64,000 bases of DNA from Neocallimastix lanati (nom. inval.) (taxonomy: Eukaryota > Neocallimastigomycota > Neocallimastigomycetes > Neocallimastigales > Neocallimastigaceae), in the NCBI GenBank assembly GCA_016946835.1, contig JACVTC010000190.1, forward strand, positions 174,273-238,272, written 5' to 3'. The position numbers and the translations under genes are program-made. The notes beneath the pieces are model-generated. The model saw nothing but the letters and a program-made list of their open reading frames with translations. It did not search any database and was not told the origin of the DNA. Below are positions 23,215-34,040 of this stretch, in pieces. Position 1 is the first letter of the stretch. Every line of letters begins with the position of its first letter.

Positions 23215-24400
23215 AAATAAAGCTAAGTTGAGTTGACATAAAACATAACATTTTTTTTAAATCATTCATATTCAAACTAATAACAATATATTTTTATTAC
23301 TCTTATAATATTCATTATAGAAACAAAATATAATAATCATTATTAACATTATTAATAAGTAAATATTACGGTACAATAGTTAGTGTGTTGAGGATATAAG
23401 ATATTAAATAAAATATATATTGTAATAGTTCATAGTTATTAATTTTTAAAAATAAATATAAATATTTATAAATATATATATATATAAAATAAATTTTAAA
23501 AATCATTAAAATAAAATATTAATCAATTAAATTACCTAAGTTGAGAATAATTGAAAATAAAAATAAAAACAATAGTCTACTAGTTTATCTAAGTTATAAA
23601 TAATAAAATATAAAATAATAATCAACTAAATTAACTAATTTGAAAATAATTGAAAATAAAAATAAAAATAAAAATAATTGTCAACTAGCTTAAGTTGAAA
23701 ATAATCAACAATAAAATAATAATCATTTAAGTCATCAAGATTAAGAATAATCAATGAAAAACAACCAGTTTATTCAAGTTAATTAATAATAACTATATTT
23801 AACTAAATATTGATGATACGTATGAATAAAAAAAAATAACATCTACTCTAAACAGAGACAAATAAAAATTCATTATAAAAATTAACATTAATATTAGCAA
23901 TAATATAAAATTTACTAATAGAAAACCAATAAGAATAATTAAATTTATGAAAAATAAATCATAACTAAATTAAATTAATATTTAATAGAAACAATCAGGT
24001 AAATTCATAGGTACAAAGTTATTTTAACATACACAATAATATATATACACAAAATAAAACTTGTTACTAATAATAGTACCCAATAAATTTAAATATCTAT
24101 TATTGTTTAATTTGATACACGAATCAAAGAACATTTACAATATAAACAAAATTTATTTTTAATTTAATGAAATATAAATTAATAAAATAATAAAAATTAA
24201 TAAGTATAAAACATTCACACAAAATCTGTTCTGACGTCATACAATTTATAACAATATAAAAATTTAATATAGATATATTATGAATTACTTCAATTTTTAA
24301 TATAAAATAAAATGATAACAAGAAGAACAACCAAGTAATTAACGTTGAAACCTCAGACAATACTACATTGAAGACCAATTTGACAACAAATTAGTAAATG
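23215..24400 (+). mobile_element. Copia 5' leader with tandem subrepeats and gag start
   Basis: Leader of the element whose LTR/PBS precede it. From 23,520 to 23,800 there are four to five imperfect units of about 60 bp built on AATAATTGAAAATAAAAATA and CAACTA(a/g)..TTAAGTTG. From 23,830 it matches the leader copy at 8,936-9,790. A Gag start lies at about 24,312 (MITRRTTK, then TAA), comparable to MPPRRTNQ at 9,699. The gag body is missing. Confidence 0.65.
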
Positions 24401-24439
24401 CTAAAAATACTAATGGAAACAACATTAATAATGATATTA

Positions 24440-25020
24440 ACACAAATTTGAAATTAAATACTAATAATATAAAATTTAATTAAAAAAAATAATAGTAATA
24501 ATAAAAGTAAAAAATTAAAAATAATTAATAATATATATCAAATAAAATTATAATTAATATATTATTACATACTTTATTAAATACATTAAAATAAAACTAT
24601 GAAATAAATCAATGAATAAAGAAAAAAAATTAATAAATTAAATTACAATAATAATAAAATTTTTATTAAATCAAAATTATTAATAAATTAAATAATTTCA
24701 ATAAGTTATTAAATAAAACTTTTCGTATTACAGTACTTAATTGTAATAAATAGTTTTGACCCCAATTATTTCATCACATTTTCAAACTTTAATTCATAAT
24801 AATGTCTATTTCATTATATTATCAAACTTTAATAAATAGTATTTGATTTACCAATTAAAATTAATAATATACATCTTCTTTTTTATCCTAAATCAATTTA
24901 TCAATAATATTAATATTAATTAAAATTTTACAGATAAAATAAAACCAATAAAGTTTAATCATTAAATTTTATAATTATATTATATTACTAAACTTTAATT
25001 AATAATATCTATTTAAATTC
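24440..25020. repeat. Non-coding repeat shared with 11,020-11,580
   Basis: Same-orientation copy of the 11.0-11.6 kb repeat, with the AAACTTTAATAAATA direct repeats and the TTACCAATTAAAAT word in the same order. No ORF. As at 11 kb it lies downstream of a copia leader/gag start. Confidence 0.6.
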
Positions 25021-26130
25021 ATTAACTAAACAAATCAAATATATAATAATCAAATGCATCAAAGCCATTACGATCACAACAATTATAAGATCAAAATTAT
25101 CCAAATGGTCATCTATAAGTTAATAATTCACAAAAACCATAAAATCAAATAGAAAAATATATATATAAAATGAAGAAGACAAGAGAGAAAATTTAGAAGA
25201 AATGTAAATCATTTTATGTAACTATAAAATCCCCAAATAATTCTGATTATGGATCTGGAAATAAAGAAAGAGAAAATTAATTATTTAGTGCTATACAAGC
25301 TAAAATATAATTAGCTAAAGTAATGATGTTAAAAATAACAATAATAGCAATAACAATGCTAGTAACAGTCCTAGTAGTAGTACTACCAAAGGCTATAATA
25401 ATATATTAAATGAAGACAATAATACAAACAATATTAATGCAAGTGTTTCAAGTGTACTTTCTTAAATATCACCATCGGACGAGGAAGAGAAAGAACAAGT
25501 AATTAACACAGTTAATTTGTAATAAATTAATTCAAAATCTTTTATGAAAACATCAATACCAAATAATTAACAGCATCTATCTCTTGCATTGTCACCAGCA
25601 CCGATGATGATAAATAATCCTCTTATTATACGGATATTCCTCATTAATAAAAGTGAACTTCATTAACTATTAATACTAAATCTTTAAGAACAGAAAAAGA
25701 AAAAATTATTCAAATTCAATGGATACCAGTGATTAATGAAGATCATCAAATATATAAAATTAATAGTAACACTGAATTTTCTATAATTCCAGATAATGAT
25801 ACAGTAGAAAGTATTAATAAAAAAAAAGTTAAAATTGAAAGCAATTTTTTTCAAAATTTTAAATATTAATCTTATGATGTTTTATTAATAGAAGAAAAAA
25901 AATTTGAAGATATTAACAAAAAGAAAATTAAAGATGTAATAAAGGATGAACAACCATTAGTAGTGGAAATTAAAGATGAAGATGATATACAATAAAAATA
26001 TAATGATTCAGAAGTAGCATTAAATATTAGGTTCAAGATTAATGAAATCTTAAAATCTTATGATTTTGACATAGATATCAAACCAATTCCAATCATTAAT
26101 AAATAAGGTTTTAGAGATAGAAATGGCAGT
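25021..26130 (+). pseudogene. Degenerate Asn/Lys/Asp-rich ORF, unidentified
   Basis: Several frames give protein-like but interrupted peptide: ASVSSVLS-stop-ISPSDEEEKEQVIN, KIIQIQWIPVINEDHQIYKI, IIPDNDTVESINKKKVKIES, and KFEDINKKKIKDVIKDEQP continuing to about 26,100. Stops are mostly TAA. The low-complexity, acidic/Asn-rich character resembles linkers of AT-biased proteins; I recognise no domain. It may be the tail of a retroelement polyprotein or a dead host gene. Confidence 0.4.
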
Positions 26131-26229
26131 TATTCTATAAATACTAATAATATTAAATCGGTAAATATTATTGAAGAAAGTTGTATAATTAATTTTATTT
26201 TATCTTTGTTGAATATTATGATTAATGTT

Positions 26230-27060
26230 ATATGTATTAGTATCATATGTATTTTTATTATAATATGTATTATATGTATTATCTCCCCTGATTTCGTGAT
26301 CCGGAATAAAATTGGAGATTTCAGGTGAGCATTCTTTAAGATAACAGTTTCCAGGATTGGATTCGAAAAAGTCAACTGATCTAGATAGGATTAATTTATT
26401 AGTAGTAATATCTAAAATTTTATAAGCTGATGAGTAACAGAATTTCCTAAGAATATCCCTTGTTTATTATTGTTATCGAATTTAGATCTAGAGATTTTAG
26501 AAATGAAAAAAATAAGCTTTGCATCTAAGTACTTTAATATTTGAGTAGTTGACCTTTATTTTATTTATTATTTCATTTGGAATTTTCAGATTTATACTTT
26601 TGTGTTAAATACGATTATTGATATAATTAGTCGTAGATGTATCATCTTCCCAAAATTGGTAACTAAATTTAGAATCATTCAGAATAACTTTGGCTGAGCT
26701 TATCAAAGCGCCATTGAAACGTTCCACCCTTCCATTTTGTTGTGGGTTATATGGTACAGTTAGATGATGCTTAATACTGTACGATTTGAAGAATAAATTA
26801 AAAATATTATTACAAAATTCAGTATCTTTATCGGTTTGAATATATTTAATTCTAGTATTATACTTATTTTCAATACTTATGAACCAACTATACTATGAAT
26901 TATATGTATAACTTTTGGAATTTAAAAGCAAAGTCTATCCTTGCGTGAATAGTCACCAAGGATTGTAAATAGATATTTATTACCATAAAGTGATTCAGGA
27001 AGAGGATAGATCAAGTCCACCTAAAGTAATTCAATTATATGTTTTGATTAATTTATTGCT
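26230..27060 (-). pseudogene. Ty1/copia integrase remnant
   Basis: On the minus strand it shows integrase hallmarks: VDLIYPLPESLYGNKYLFTI, LGDYSRK, KYIQTDKDTEF (second catalytic Asp), HHLTVPYNPQQNGRVERFNG (region of the catalytic Glu) and FWEDDTSTTNYINNRI. TAA/TAG/TGA stops and frameshifts break it. It is joined upstream, at about 27,100, to a gag piece of the same orientation, so protease and the N-terminal part of integrase are deleted. Confidence 0.8.
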
Positions 27061-27610
27061 TAGTTATATATACTCAAATCAAAATGACATAATCTTCTTT
27101 TGTTTTTTAGTTTTGAATTCATACAAATTAGTTGTTAGCTTTTTCTTTTACCTTTTGATCTATTTTTTTTGATTGTTCTTATTATTTTTTGTTTCAACGT
27201 TGAAAAGAATATTATTATTGTTTACCTGAATGAAGTTTTTTCTTTTAAATTAGATAAAATAATATTAGGAATGATTCCTTGACATTTGAGAAGCATGATT
27301 CTCAACTTTTATGTTGGAATAAATTTATCCATCTTAAATTTTCAGGTTAACGTCTATTTAGAATGACGAATTTTGTACTTGTACTAAGGTCGTTGTTTAT
27401 TTTCTCAAGCTCATCTATTGAATATGGCAAGTTGGCATTGAATATATTGATATCATTCTTGGTGTCAAACTTCATTGTTTCGATTTTGCTTTGGATTTCA
27501 AATTTTCTTCTTTCTTTACTTTTGATAAATGGGTCTTGGAAGACATTCCAAATTTAGAAAGAGATCTTTTCATTTTTAGATCATTTTTATATCATTCATT
27601 CCACCTTAAA
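27061..27610 (-). pseudogene. Ty1/copia gag remnant
   Basis: Minus-strand peptide NVFQDPFIKSKERRKFEIQS and MKFDTKNDINIFNANL, then ILNRR-stop-PENLRWINLF, parallels the Gag core at 12,573-13,043 (ILNRALPENLRCINVF). Beyond this it dissolves into Lys-rich frameshifted sequence. With the integrase piece at 26,230-27,060 it forms one deleted element. Confidence 0.75.
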
Positions 27611-28221
27611 TTACTACTATGGTATAGTTTTATAGTTTAATTTTATTATATTTTTAAGGTTTATTGATTTTTTCAAACGGAGTTTAATATTTAAATTTGA
27701 ATATATTTAAAATTATTATTTACTTAATATAAAAAAAATTTTTTTCTGTTAATAACAATAATATTTTTCTTCTATATCTATATCTAAAAATTTTTATTAC
27801 CAATGTTATTTTTAAATTATTACTTAAGTTGTTAAATTTAGTAATTTTAATATAGGTAATATTATTTTCATTAATATTAATTTTATTATTTTTCAAATTA
27901 TGATTTTTATCATTATTATTTTCTAAATTTTGATTATTGTTAATTGTTAATTTTAATTATTTTATTATTTTTATTAATGTCATTAATATTAAATTCATTG
28001 TTATTTTTAATATTATTATTTTTATTGTTACTTTTAAATTTATTAATTTCATAATTATTTTTATTATCATTATCAATTCCAATATAATTATATTCATTAA
28101 TATTAATTTCGTTATTATTATTTATTTGTATTTTATTATTTATATTTTTATAAACGTCGTTATTTTTGAAATTACTATTACTTTTATTCATTACTTTGAA
28201 TTTCAATATCATTTCGATATT
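27611..28221. other. AT-rich DNA with Asn-codon-rich low complexity
   Basis: From 27,840 to 28,210 the minus strand is a run of AAT/ATT-type codons (Asn/Ile/Lys-rich open frame 27,940-28,212). It could be an Asn-rich linker of the neighbouring retroelement remnant. By itself it is low-complexity sequence without a domain. Confidence 0.45.
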
Positions 28222-28790
28222 CTAAATTCTTACTAATTTTGTCATTGTTATATTTTTCATTATTTTTTGTGTCAAATCAGGAACAATAAATTCACTTTTT
28301 ACTTTATTATTATTATATTTAATATTAAATTTATTATCATTAATTTTAATTCTTGATAAGGCGTGTGCAAAAATATATCTTTTTCCGGATTCAAACAATA
28401 TTTTAATTATGAGCGTACTAATTGATATGCGCCACATTCAATGACGCATATTATTAGGTCTTTGCTACTTAATAATCCTATTAATAGCTTATGATTGATA
28501 TATAACAATGTTTCATATTTATTACCTGAAATGTAATACTTAAATTCATTTCCGCAATAATAATCCGCTGTCCCTTCGAGATCTGTAATATTATAATTTA
28601 ATTATACTTTATTTAAGGTTCTTCTGATGAAATATATTAGGTATTCTATTCTGTCATTTTCATCTTTATGTAATAGAATACCATCAATTTCTTCCTTACA
28701 GACTTCCATTCTAATAATAAAATACTTATTAAAATTTGGTCTAACTGGTGCTCCAGTGTAACGAATCTAAGAATTTCAGAAATCATAATA
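28222..28790 (-). pseudogene. Ty3/gypsy RNase H remnant
   Basis: The minus strand reads FIIRMEVCKEEIDGILLHKD, then DRIEYLIYFI, a TDLEGTADYYCGNEFKYYIS-like box, INHKLLIGLLSS and, after a frameshift, WRISISTLIIKILFESGKRY with AHALSR. This follows the gypsy RNase H order (DAS..IG..L; SR.L...E.NY...E.E..A; K..TDH..L; GK.N..ADALSR) with decay. It belongs with the RT fragment at about 29,390-29,570 on the same strand. Confidence 0.65.
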
Positions 28791-29389
28791 ATGGTCTAGT
28801 TGTTAGTTACATTGACCATGACCAATACTGCATGGGTTAGACTCTGACTTCAACCCATTTTACGAAATTATTATTTTAAATATTTATTAATAATATTTTC
28901 TATAACCTTCTTTCTGTAAAAATTATAGAATTTCATGATTTTTCTTGATTAATTTATTTAATCAGAAATCATTAGAAATTCTAATTTTATAAATTCTATT
29001 ATTACTTTTATCATATGATTCATTTTTTATCAATTAAAATCTTATTCTAAGAACTTTTTATACTTTTTCATTCAAGAAACTATTTTTCCGGAAAAAGTAA
29101 AAATATGAATGATTTCCCCAACAAAATATTTTTTCTTTGTGTTTTTATTTTTAAAAGATCAACATATAAGTAATGCCTTAGTTATAGTTAATTAATATTT
29201 TAATAAAATTCTTATTAATAAAACATATATTTTATAAAACAAATTTTCTTCATTTATATTACTTTTATATTTATAGTGTCGATTTATTGGGTCAACAAAG
29301 GTTTTCTGTTTAATATTATTAATAATTAATTCCTTTAATAATATTAACCACAAAAATGATACATCCAGCCACATACCAGAGAAAAATTA
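28791..29389. other. Decayed retroelement spacer
   Basis: No clear domain. Mixed-composition patches around 28,760-28,860 are probably remnants of the gypsy RT-RNase H connection, and the rest is AT-rich. A 60-codon minus-strand ORF at 29,192-29,374 is low complexity. Confidence 0.4.
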
Positions 29390-29570
29390 ATTGTATTCTT
29401 TTCGATTTATTAATCATAACTCTGAAAACAAAATTTTCAAATTTTGTTGTAAAATTAGTAAGATCAGTACTATCTTTAGAAATATGTATTTGATAATATC
29501 ATGAAAATAAACCCAGGGTGGAGAAATCTAATGAAGAAAGTAGGAATCAGGAACAGTCATTAAGTTCAGT
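29390..29570 (-). pseudogene. Ty3/gypsy reverse transcriptase fragment
   Basis: The minus strand encodes YYQIHISKDSTDLTNFTTKF and ENFVFRVM, matching the gypsy RT block (YHQI...D..KTAF.T..G.YEF.VMPFG). Upstream it also reads IFAWIIENVLND-like peptide. It stops at the junction with a plus-strand gypsy piece at about 29,620. Confidence 0.6.
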
Positions 29571-29609
29571 TTTCTATAATCCATGCAAATATATCTGAAA
29601 TCAGAGGTA

Positions 29610-30790
29610 ATTAATCTATTTTTAGGTGAAACCTACCCAACCTCAATCACATACAAAAATCATAACTAAATTTTATATACTCGACCTTCCATCCTACTGC
29701 ACTATATTAGGCATAGACTTGCTATCCATTCATAACCCAACCATTAATTATTCTACAAAAGATCTCATCTTTCAATCAAATCTTTGAATATCTAACTGCT
29801 TAATTTTACCTAGTTCCTTTATTCTACTAGACAAACAAAACCTAATAAAGAAACTAATATTAATATTCAAAATTTTCAACTTGTCAAACTCATTCCTTTC
29901 AAAGACATCTTCAATGAAGTATATCCTTATGAATTACCACAACGTAGACTTTATGACTACGAAATCAATCTACTCCCTCTACTCAACTTCTTTACGGATC
30001 AATCTACCACTTGACAGAGAAAGAATCTATAATTTTCAAAAAATACATTGATGAAAACTTAGCAAAAGCATTCATTAGAAAATCAAAGTCTCCTGGTGGT
30101 ATTCTTTTTTTTTTCGTTTAAAAAAGAATGGTGAACTCCGAATAGCCGTTAACTATCGTCATCTAAAAGACATCACAATCAACGATTCTTATACATTTCC
30201 TTTGATTAACGAAATGTTAGAACACTTAATTGAAGGGAAAATATTCTCTAAATTTGATCTTCGCTCCCCCTATAGCCTAGTCAGAATTAAAGAAGATGAC
30301 GTGTATAAAACAGCATTCACGTACAAATATGGACATTTTGAATATTTTGTAATGCCTTTCGGTTTAAAGAATGCTCCAGCCGTTTTTTAACACTTCATCA
30401 ACGATGTTTTAGAAGATATCCTTGGAAAATTCGCTTATTGCTATATCATTGATATTATTATATTCTCTTCTGACTTATACACTTACGTCAAGTACCTTTT
30501 CGAAGCACTTCTAAGACTCAGAAAACCTGATTTATTTGCAAAACTAGAAAAATGCTAATTCTGTGTACTTTTCTTCAACTTTATTGACCATAGAATCTCC
30601 TCTGATGGCATTTTTTATGGATAATAAAAAAGTATCTTCGATCTTAAAATGGCCTACTCCCAAATTTTAAACAACACCAATCCTTCTTACTTAGCAAATT
30701 ATTACAGAATATTCATTTCAGGATTTGAAGCCATCACTCACCCCCTTAATTCACATTTAAAGAAATCACATAATAAAGGATAACAAGAAC
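29610..30790 (+). pseudogene. Ty3/gypsy protease?-reverse transcriptase remnant
   Basis: Peptides in order: LPSYCTILGIDLL(S)IHNP (protease-like end of a gypsy aspartic protease, tentative), [99 protein letters not shown] then KNAPAVF-stop-HFIND, and YCYIIDIIIFSSD (the YxDD box reads YIID). These are RT motifs 1-5 of a gypsy polyprotein. Stops at conserved Gln codons (TAA for CAA) and the lost Asp make it dead. Confidence 0.85.
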
Positions 30791-31060
30791 TACTTACTAA
30801 ACCAAAAAATAATATTTCCATTGTATTAGGATGCTCTCAACCCTCAGGAAATTCTCTTGAACAAAATTCAGCCAGTTGAAATTAACCTCAGCTAGAGTCA
30901 CCACGACTACCCTACAGAAATTCTCTAGACACCACTTTAGCCAGAAGTAATCTCCCTCAGCCACAACGGGCAAGACAACCCTACAGAAGAAGTTCGAGAC
31001 ATTTCTGCGTTCTTAGTATTACTAAAGGACCAATACCACCAGAAAACTTAAAATTAATAC
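30791..31060 (+). repeat. Imperfect ~60-nt repeat in gypsy pre-RT region
   Basis: CCCT(A/C)AGGAAATTCT- and CCCTACAGAAATTCTCT-like motifs recur about every 60 nt. The same kind of repeat (TTTCCGGAGGGT on the plus strand, so ACCCTCCGGAAA on the coding strand) recurs six or more times in the nested gypsy fragment at 40,820-41,150. It appears to be a repetitive linker coding region upstream of RT in this gypsy family. Confidence 0.5.
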
Positions 31061-32755
31061 TAAAGAATTAGTAAAAAAGTATTACTCGGCTTAAATTATT
31101 AGAAGATCTATCTCACCAGCTGCGAATCCAGTCCTATTTTAAAGGATGTAAAATAGAGAACTAAGCATATATATTGACCACAGAAAATTAAATCAGCAAT
31201 CCTTACTGAATTCCTTCATACTCGTTCTAATCACAGTTATTTTTCGGGGCTATGACAGGCTCGAAAATTTTTAGTAAGCTTGACTTAAAAAGGGCTTACA
31301 ATCTTATAAGAATATGTGAAGACGACAAATTTAAAACCGCTTTTCGTACCAAATATGGACACTTTGAATATATGGTGACACTTTTTGGGCTCCCAATGCC
31401 CCTGATGTTTTTCAAGGATTCATTAACACTATTTTACTCAATGTTATAAAAAAAAAATACGTTCAAGTTTACAAAGATTATATTATCATTTATTCAAAAA
31501 ATTTCGAAGAAACAAGTACAAACAATCTTAAAGCTACTTCATCGATAACCAGCTTGTGTCCAATATTTCCAAATGTGAATTTCATAAGCAAGAAATAGAA
31601 TTCCTTGGCAACATTATTAGCAGTGAAAGTAGACTGATCCTCACAAGTTTGAAGCGATTACATCCTGGCCTAGGGTTAGGATTAATCCTAACCCTACTGC
31701 TACCAACATAAAGGATACACAATCTTTCATCGGTTTCTATAACTACTACCATCATTTTATTATGGATTTCTCTAAAATAACTAGGCCTATTCATCATCTT
31801 ACCAAAAATAGATGTTGAATTTGTATAGAACAACGACTGCCAGGCTGCCTTCCTTATGTTAAAGGAACTTCTGGAATCAGCTCATATTCTGCGCTATCCT
31901 TACCTGAACAAACCTTTCATTTTAGAGTGTGATGCCAGCAACTTTGCTATAGGTTGTGTCCTTTCCTAATATGGTGATGATGACTTACTTCACCCTGTTT
32001 ATTTTTGCTCTAAAAGTCTTTTCAACGCTGAAATTAATTAATCTATTACGTGCAAAGAACTTTTAGCTATTAAAATTGCCTTTGTTGAGTGGAGACACCT
32101 ACTTTCAGGCATCTAATTTCAAACCCAGGCATATTCTGACCATTGGAATATACTTTTTTGCCAGTAAACCACAATTACTTACCCAACTTCAAGATGTTGG
32201 CAAGAATTTCTCTGAATTTGATTTTACCATCATCTACAAACCAGTTAAATCTAATTGTAAAGCTTACCAACTCTTGCGTAGGACTGACCATGAGTTACTC
32301 GCTAGCAAGAACTTAGAATAGTCTCCTATCATTCTGCCTTAAAAGATTCAAGGATTTGACATTTGACAACCTTTTGGGTGATACTTTCCTGATCATGTAC
32401 CAAGAGTCCTTCTTTGTGGACGATATAAAGCAGGGTTACTTGTGAGATAAAAGGATTTTTTAGCCAAACTTGTCACCAAGGACAAAACTATTATAGGCAA
32501 CTAGTTCCTCGAAGATGGGGTAATTTTAAAGAGGGAAGGGAAGATATATGTCCCACCTAATTTAAGGAAAACCATCATAAAACTGAACCATAATGATGAA
32601 ACGGCTGGTCACCTTAGTATCAAAAATAAAACCTACGAATTAATACTCCCGCTGGTATACCTGACCAAACTTGAAAAAATGATGTGGCAGATTATAAACA
32701 ATCTTGTGAGATTTGTGTGCCAAGATGAAGGATACTCGACAAAGATTCATTCCAA
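31061..32755 (+). pseudogene. Ty3/gypsy RT-RNase H-integrase remnant (second copy)
   Basis: [53 protein letters not shown] (YxDD box destroyed). RNase H across frames: DCQAAFLMLKELLESAHILR, ECDASNFAIGCVLS-stop-YGD, ITCKELLAIKIAFVEWRHLL. Integrase zinc-binding part near 32,590-32,750: NHNDETAGHLSIKNKTYELI and DYKQSCEIC. Several stops are transitions of conserved Gln codons. It ends abruptly at about 32,755 where a gag of the opposite strand begins. Confidence 0.85.
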
Positions 32756-33123
32756 TATGACTCGTCAGCATATCTGTTGAACTCGAGAATATAGTTTCCT
32801 ACATTCCCAAGACGTTTTTGCCTGATTATTCTGAACTTTTGATTAGCGACAAAGGTATCAGCACTGTTACCGAAAGTGGCTTTAAGTCTTGAAATGAATT
32901 CTTTGTAGTTGTTAAGGCAAGGATCTCTACTTTCTATTAGAGATTCTGCCCAATTCATAACTTTTCCATAGAGTATAGAAATGATATAAACATCTTTGGT
33001 AGGATCGTCTTCAAGTCGGTCTGGGAAGTGCATGAAAATAAGTTCAATTTGAGCGAGAAATTCCTTGAAGTAGCGGCGGTCTCCAGCAAATCCATCCTGG
33101 TAAGTAGCGTTGTTATCCTTCAT
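32756..33123 (-). pseudogene. Ty3/gypsy gag fragment
   Basis: An open minus-strand frame from ATG 33123 encodes MKDNNATYQDGFAGDRRYFK, FLAQIELIFMHFPDRLEDD, DVYIISILYGKVMNWAESLI, YKEFISRLKATFGN and a run ending NYILEFNRYADES. This is the retrotransposon Gag (capsid) pattern of gypsy elements. The frame is intact for about 120 codons, unlike its neighbours, but truncated where plus-strand integrase sequence begins (head-to-head junction). The open frame runs on to 32692, but that part is antisense to integrase. Confidence 0.75.
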
Positions 33124-33869
33124 AACGATTAAATAAATAGATTTTTCAAAAAAAGTAAGTTTTCCAAAAGGTCAATATTCCAAAAGAGGGGTTTTTAAAA
33201 GATTATTAAAAGAATTTATAAAGAATTATTAAAATAATAGTTATAGTTATTGATTTGAATAGGCCGGGGAAATGTTCTTATTTTAATTAGAGATTTTAAA
33301 TTATTAATAGAAATATTTATCTTAAAAGTTCTTTAAATTTAGTTAGAATTAAGAGTTATCTATCGTAGAAAAGTGAATTGATTACGGTGAGGAATGATTT
33401 ACAAATTATAAGAATTAGTTCAAAGTAAAAGATTATAATTTTTAATATTATAATTTTCTCGTAATTAAAGATTAATTATTATTAACTATTTTAAATTATT
33501 AAAATATATTATTTTATTAATAATATTTTCAATCAATTATCTAAAATATATTAGTCATTTATTACAATTGAAAATTATTCCGATTCAATAAATTATCGTC
33601 CATACTCTTGATTTCAAGTAATAATTCAATGATGTATAAACTTGGAAGATGCTTTTTGAAGAAGCTGAATTGAAAGAACTATTATTAATGAAATCGTCAT
33701 GAATACCGTATTTAATTCACAACTATTTATTGAAATATTATTCATCCTTTTAAACAATTCAATTCTCCAAATTTTAATCAGATTTATAATCAAAGTCATA
33801 ATCAACATTACAATTGAAATTATAATGGAAAACAGTTACATATTTAGATCATAAATTTTTAGAAGGACT
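33124..33869. other. AT-rich spacer (presumed gypsy gag leader)
   Basis: The first ~130 bp upstream of the Gag ATG hold GTAAGTTTTCCAAAAGGTCA- and AAAAGAGGGGTTTTTAAAAG-like sequence of mixed composition, possibly leader. No LTR was recognised. The rest is AT-rich without a gene. Confidence 0.45.
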
Positions 33870-34040
33870 ATTTAAGAATAAAGAAAAAGATAAACCAAAC
33901 AAAATAGATGTGTTTTATTTTAATTAGTGCTTAACATTAAGGTTTTATATCAACCAGGGAAGAAAAATGTTATTGTGGATGCGATGTCATGATTAAAAAA
34001 AAAAAATGATTAGTTCGTTGCAACAATAATTTCTGAAATG
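33870..34040 (+). pseudogene. Gypsy RNase H C-terminal fragment
   Basis: A plus-strand frame reads NIKVLYQPGKKNVIVDAMS followed by a stop, then VATIISEMNENN. The GK-x-N-x(3)-DA-(L/M)-S motif is the C-terminal end of gypsy RNase H. Upstream the frame has a stop and little similarity. Confidence 0.55.

Noticed and set aside
25021..26130. Alternative genetic code (TAA read as Gln) to explain many in-frame TAA
   Set aside because: The intact genes use CAA normally and end at TAA/TAG-type stops; interruptions are confined to mobile-element and pseudogene sequence, so decay is the simpler explanation.
27940..28212. Asn/Ile/Lys-rich ORF (90 codons, minus)
   Set aside because: Low-complexity AAT/ATT repeats open on both strands; no domain or flanking gene signals. 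Kept only as a note on the spacer.
31582..31833. 83-codon minus-strand ORF in the gypsy copy
   Set aside because: Antisense to gypsy RNase H coding sequence on the plus strand.
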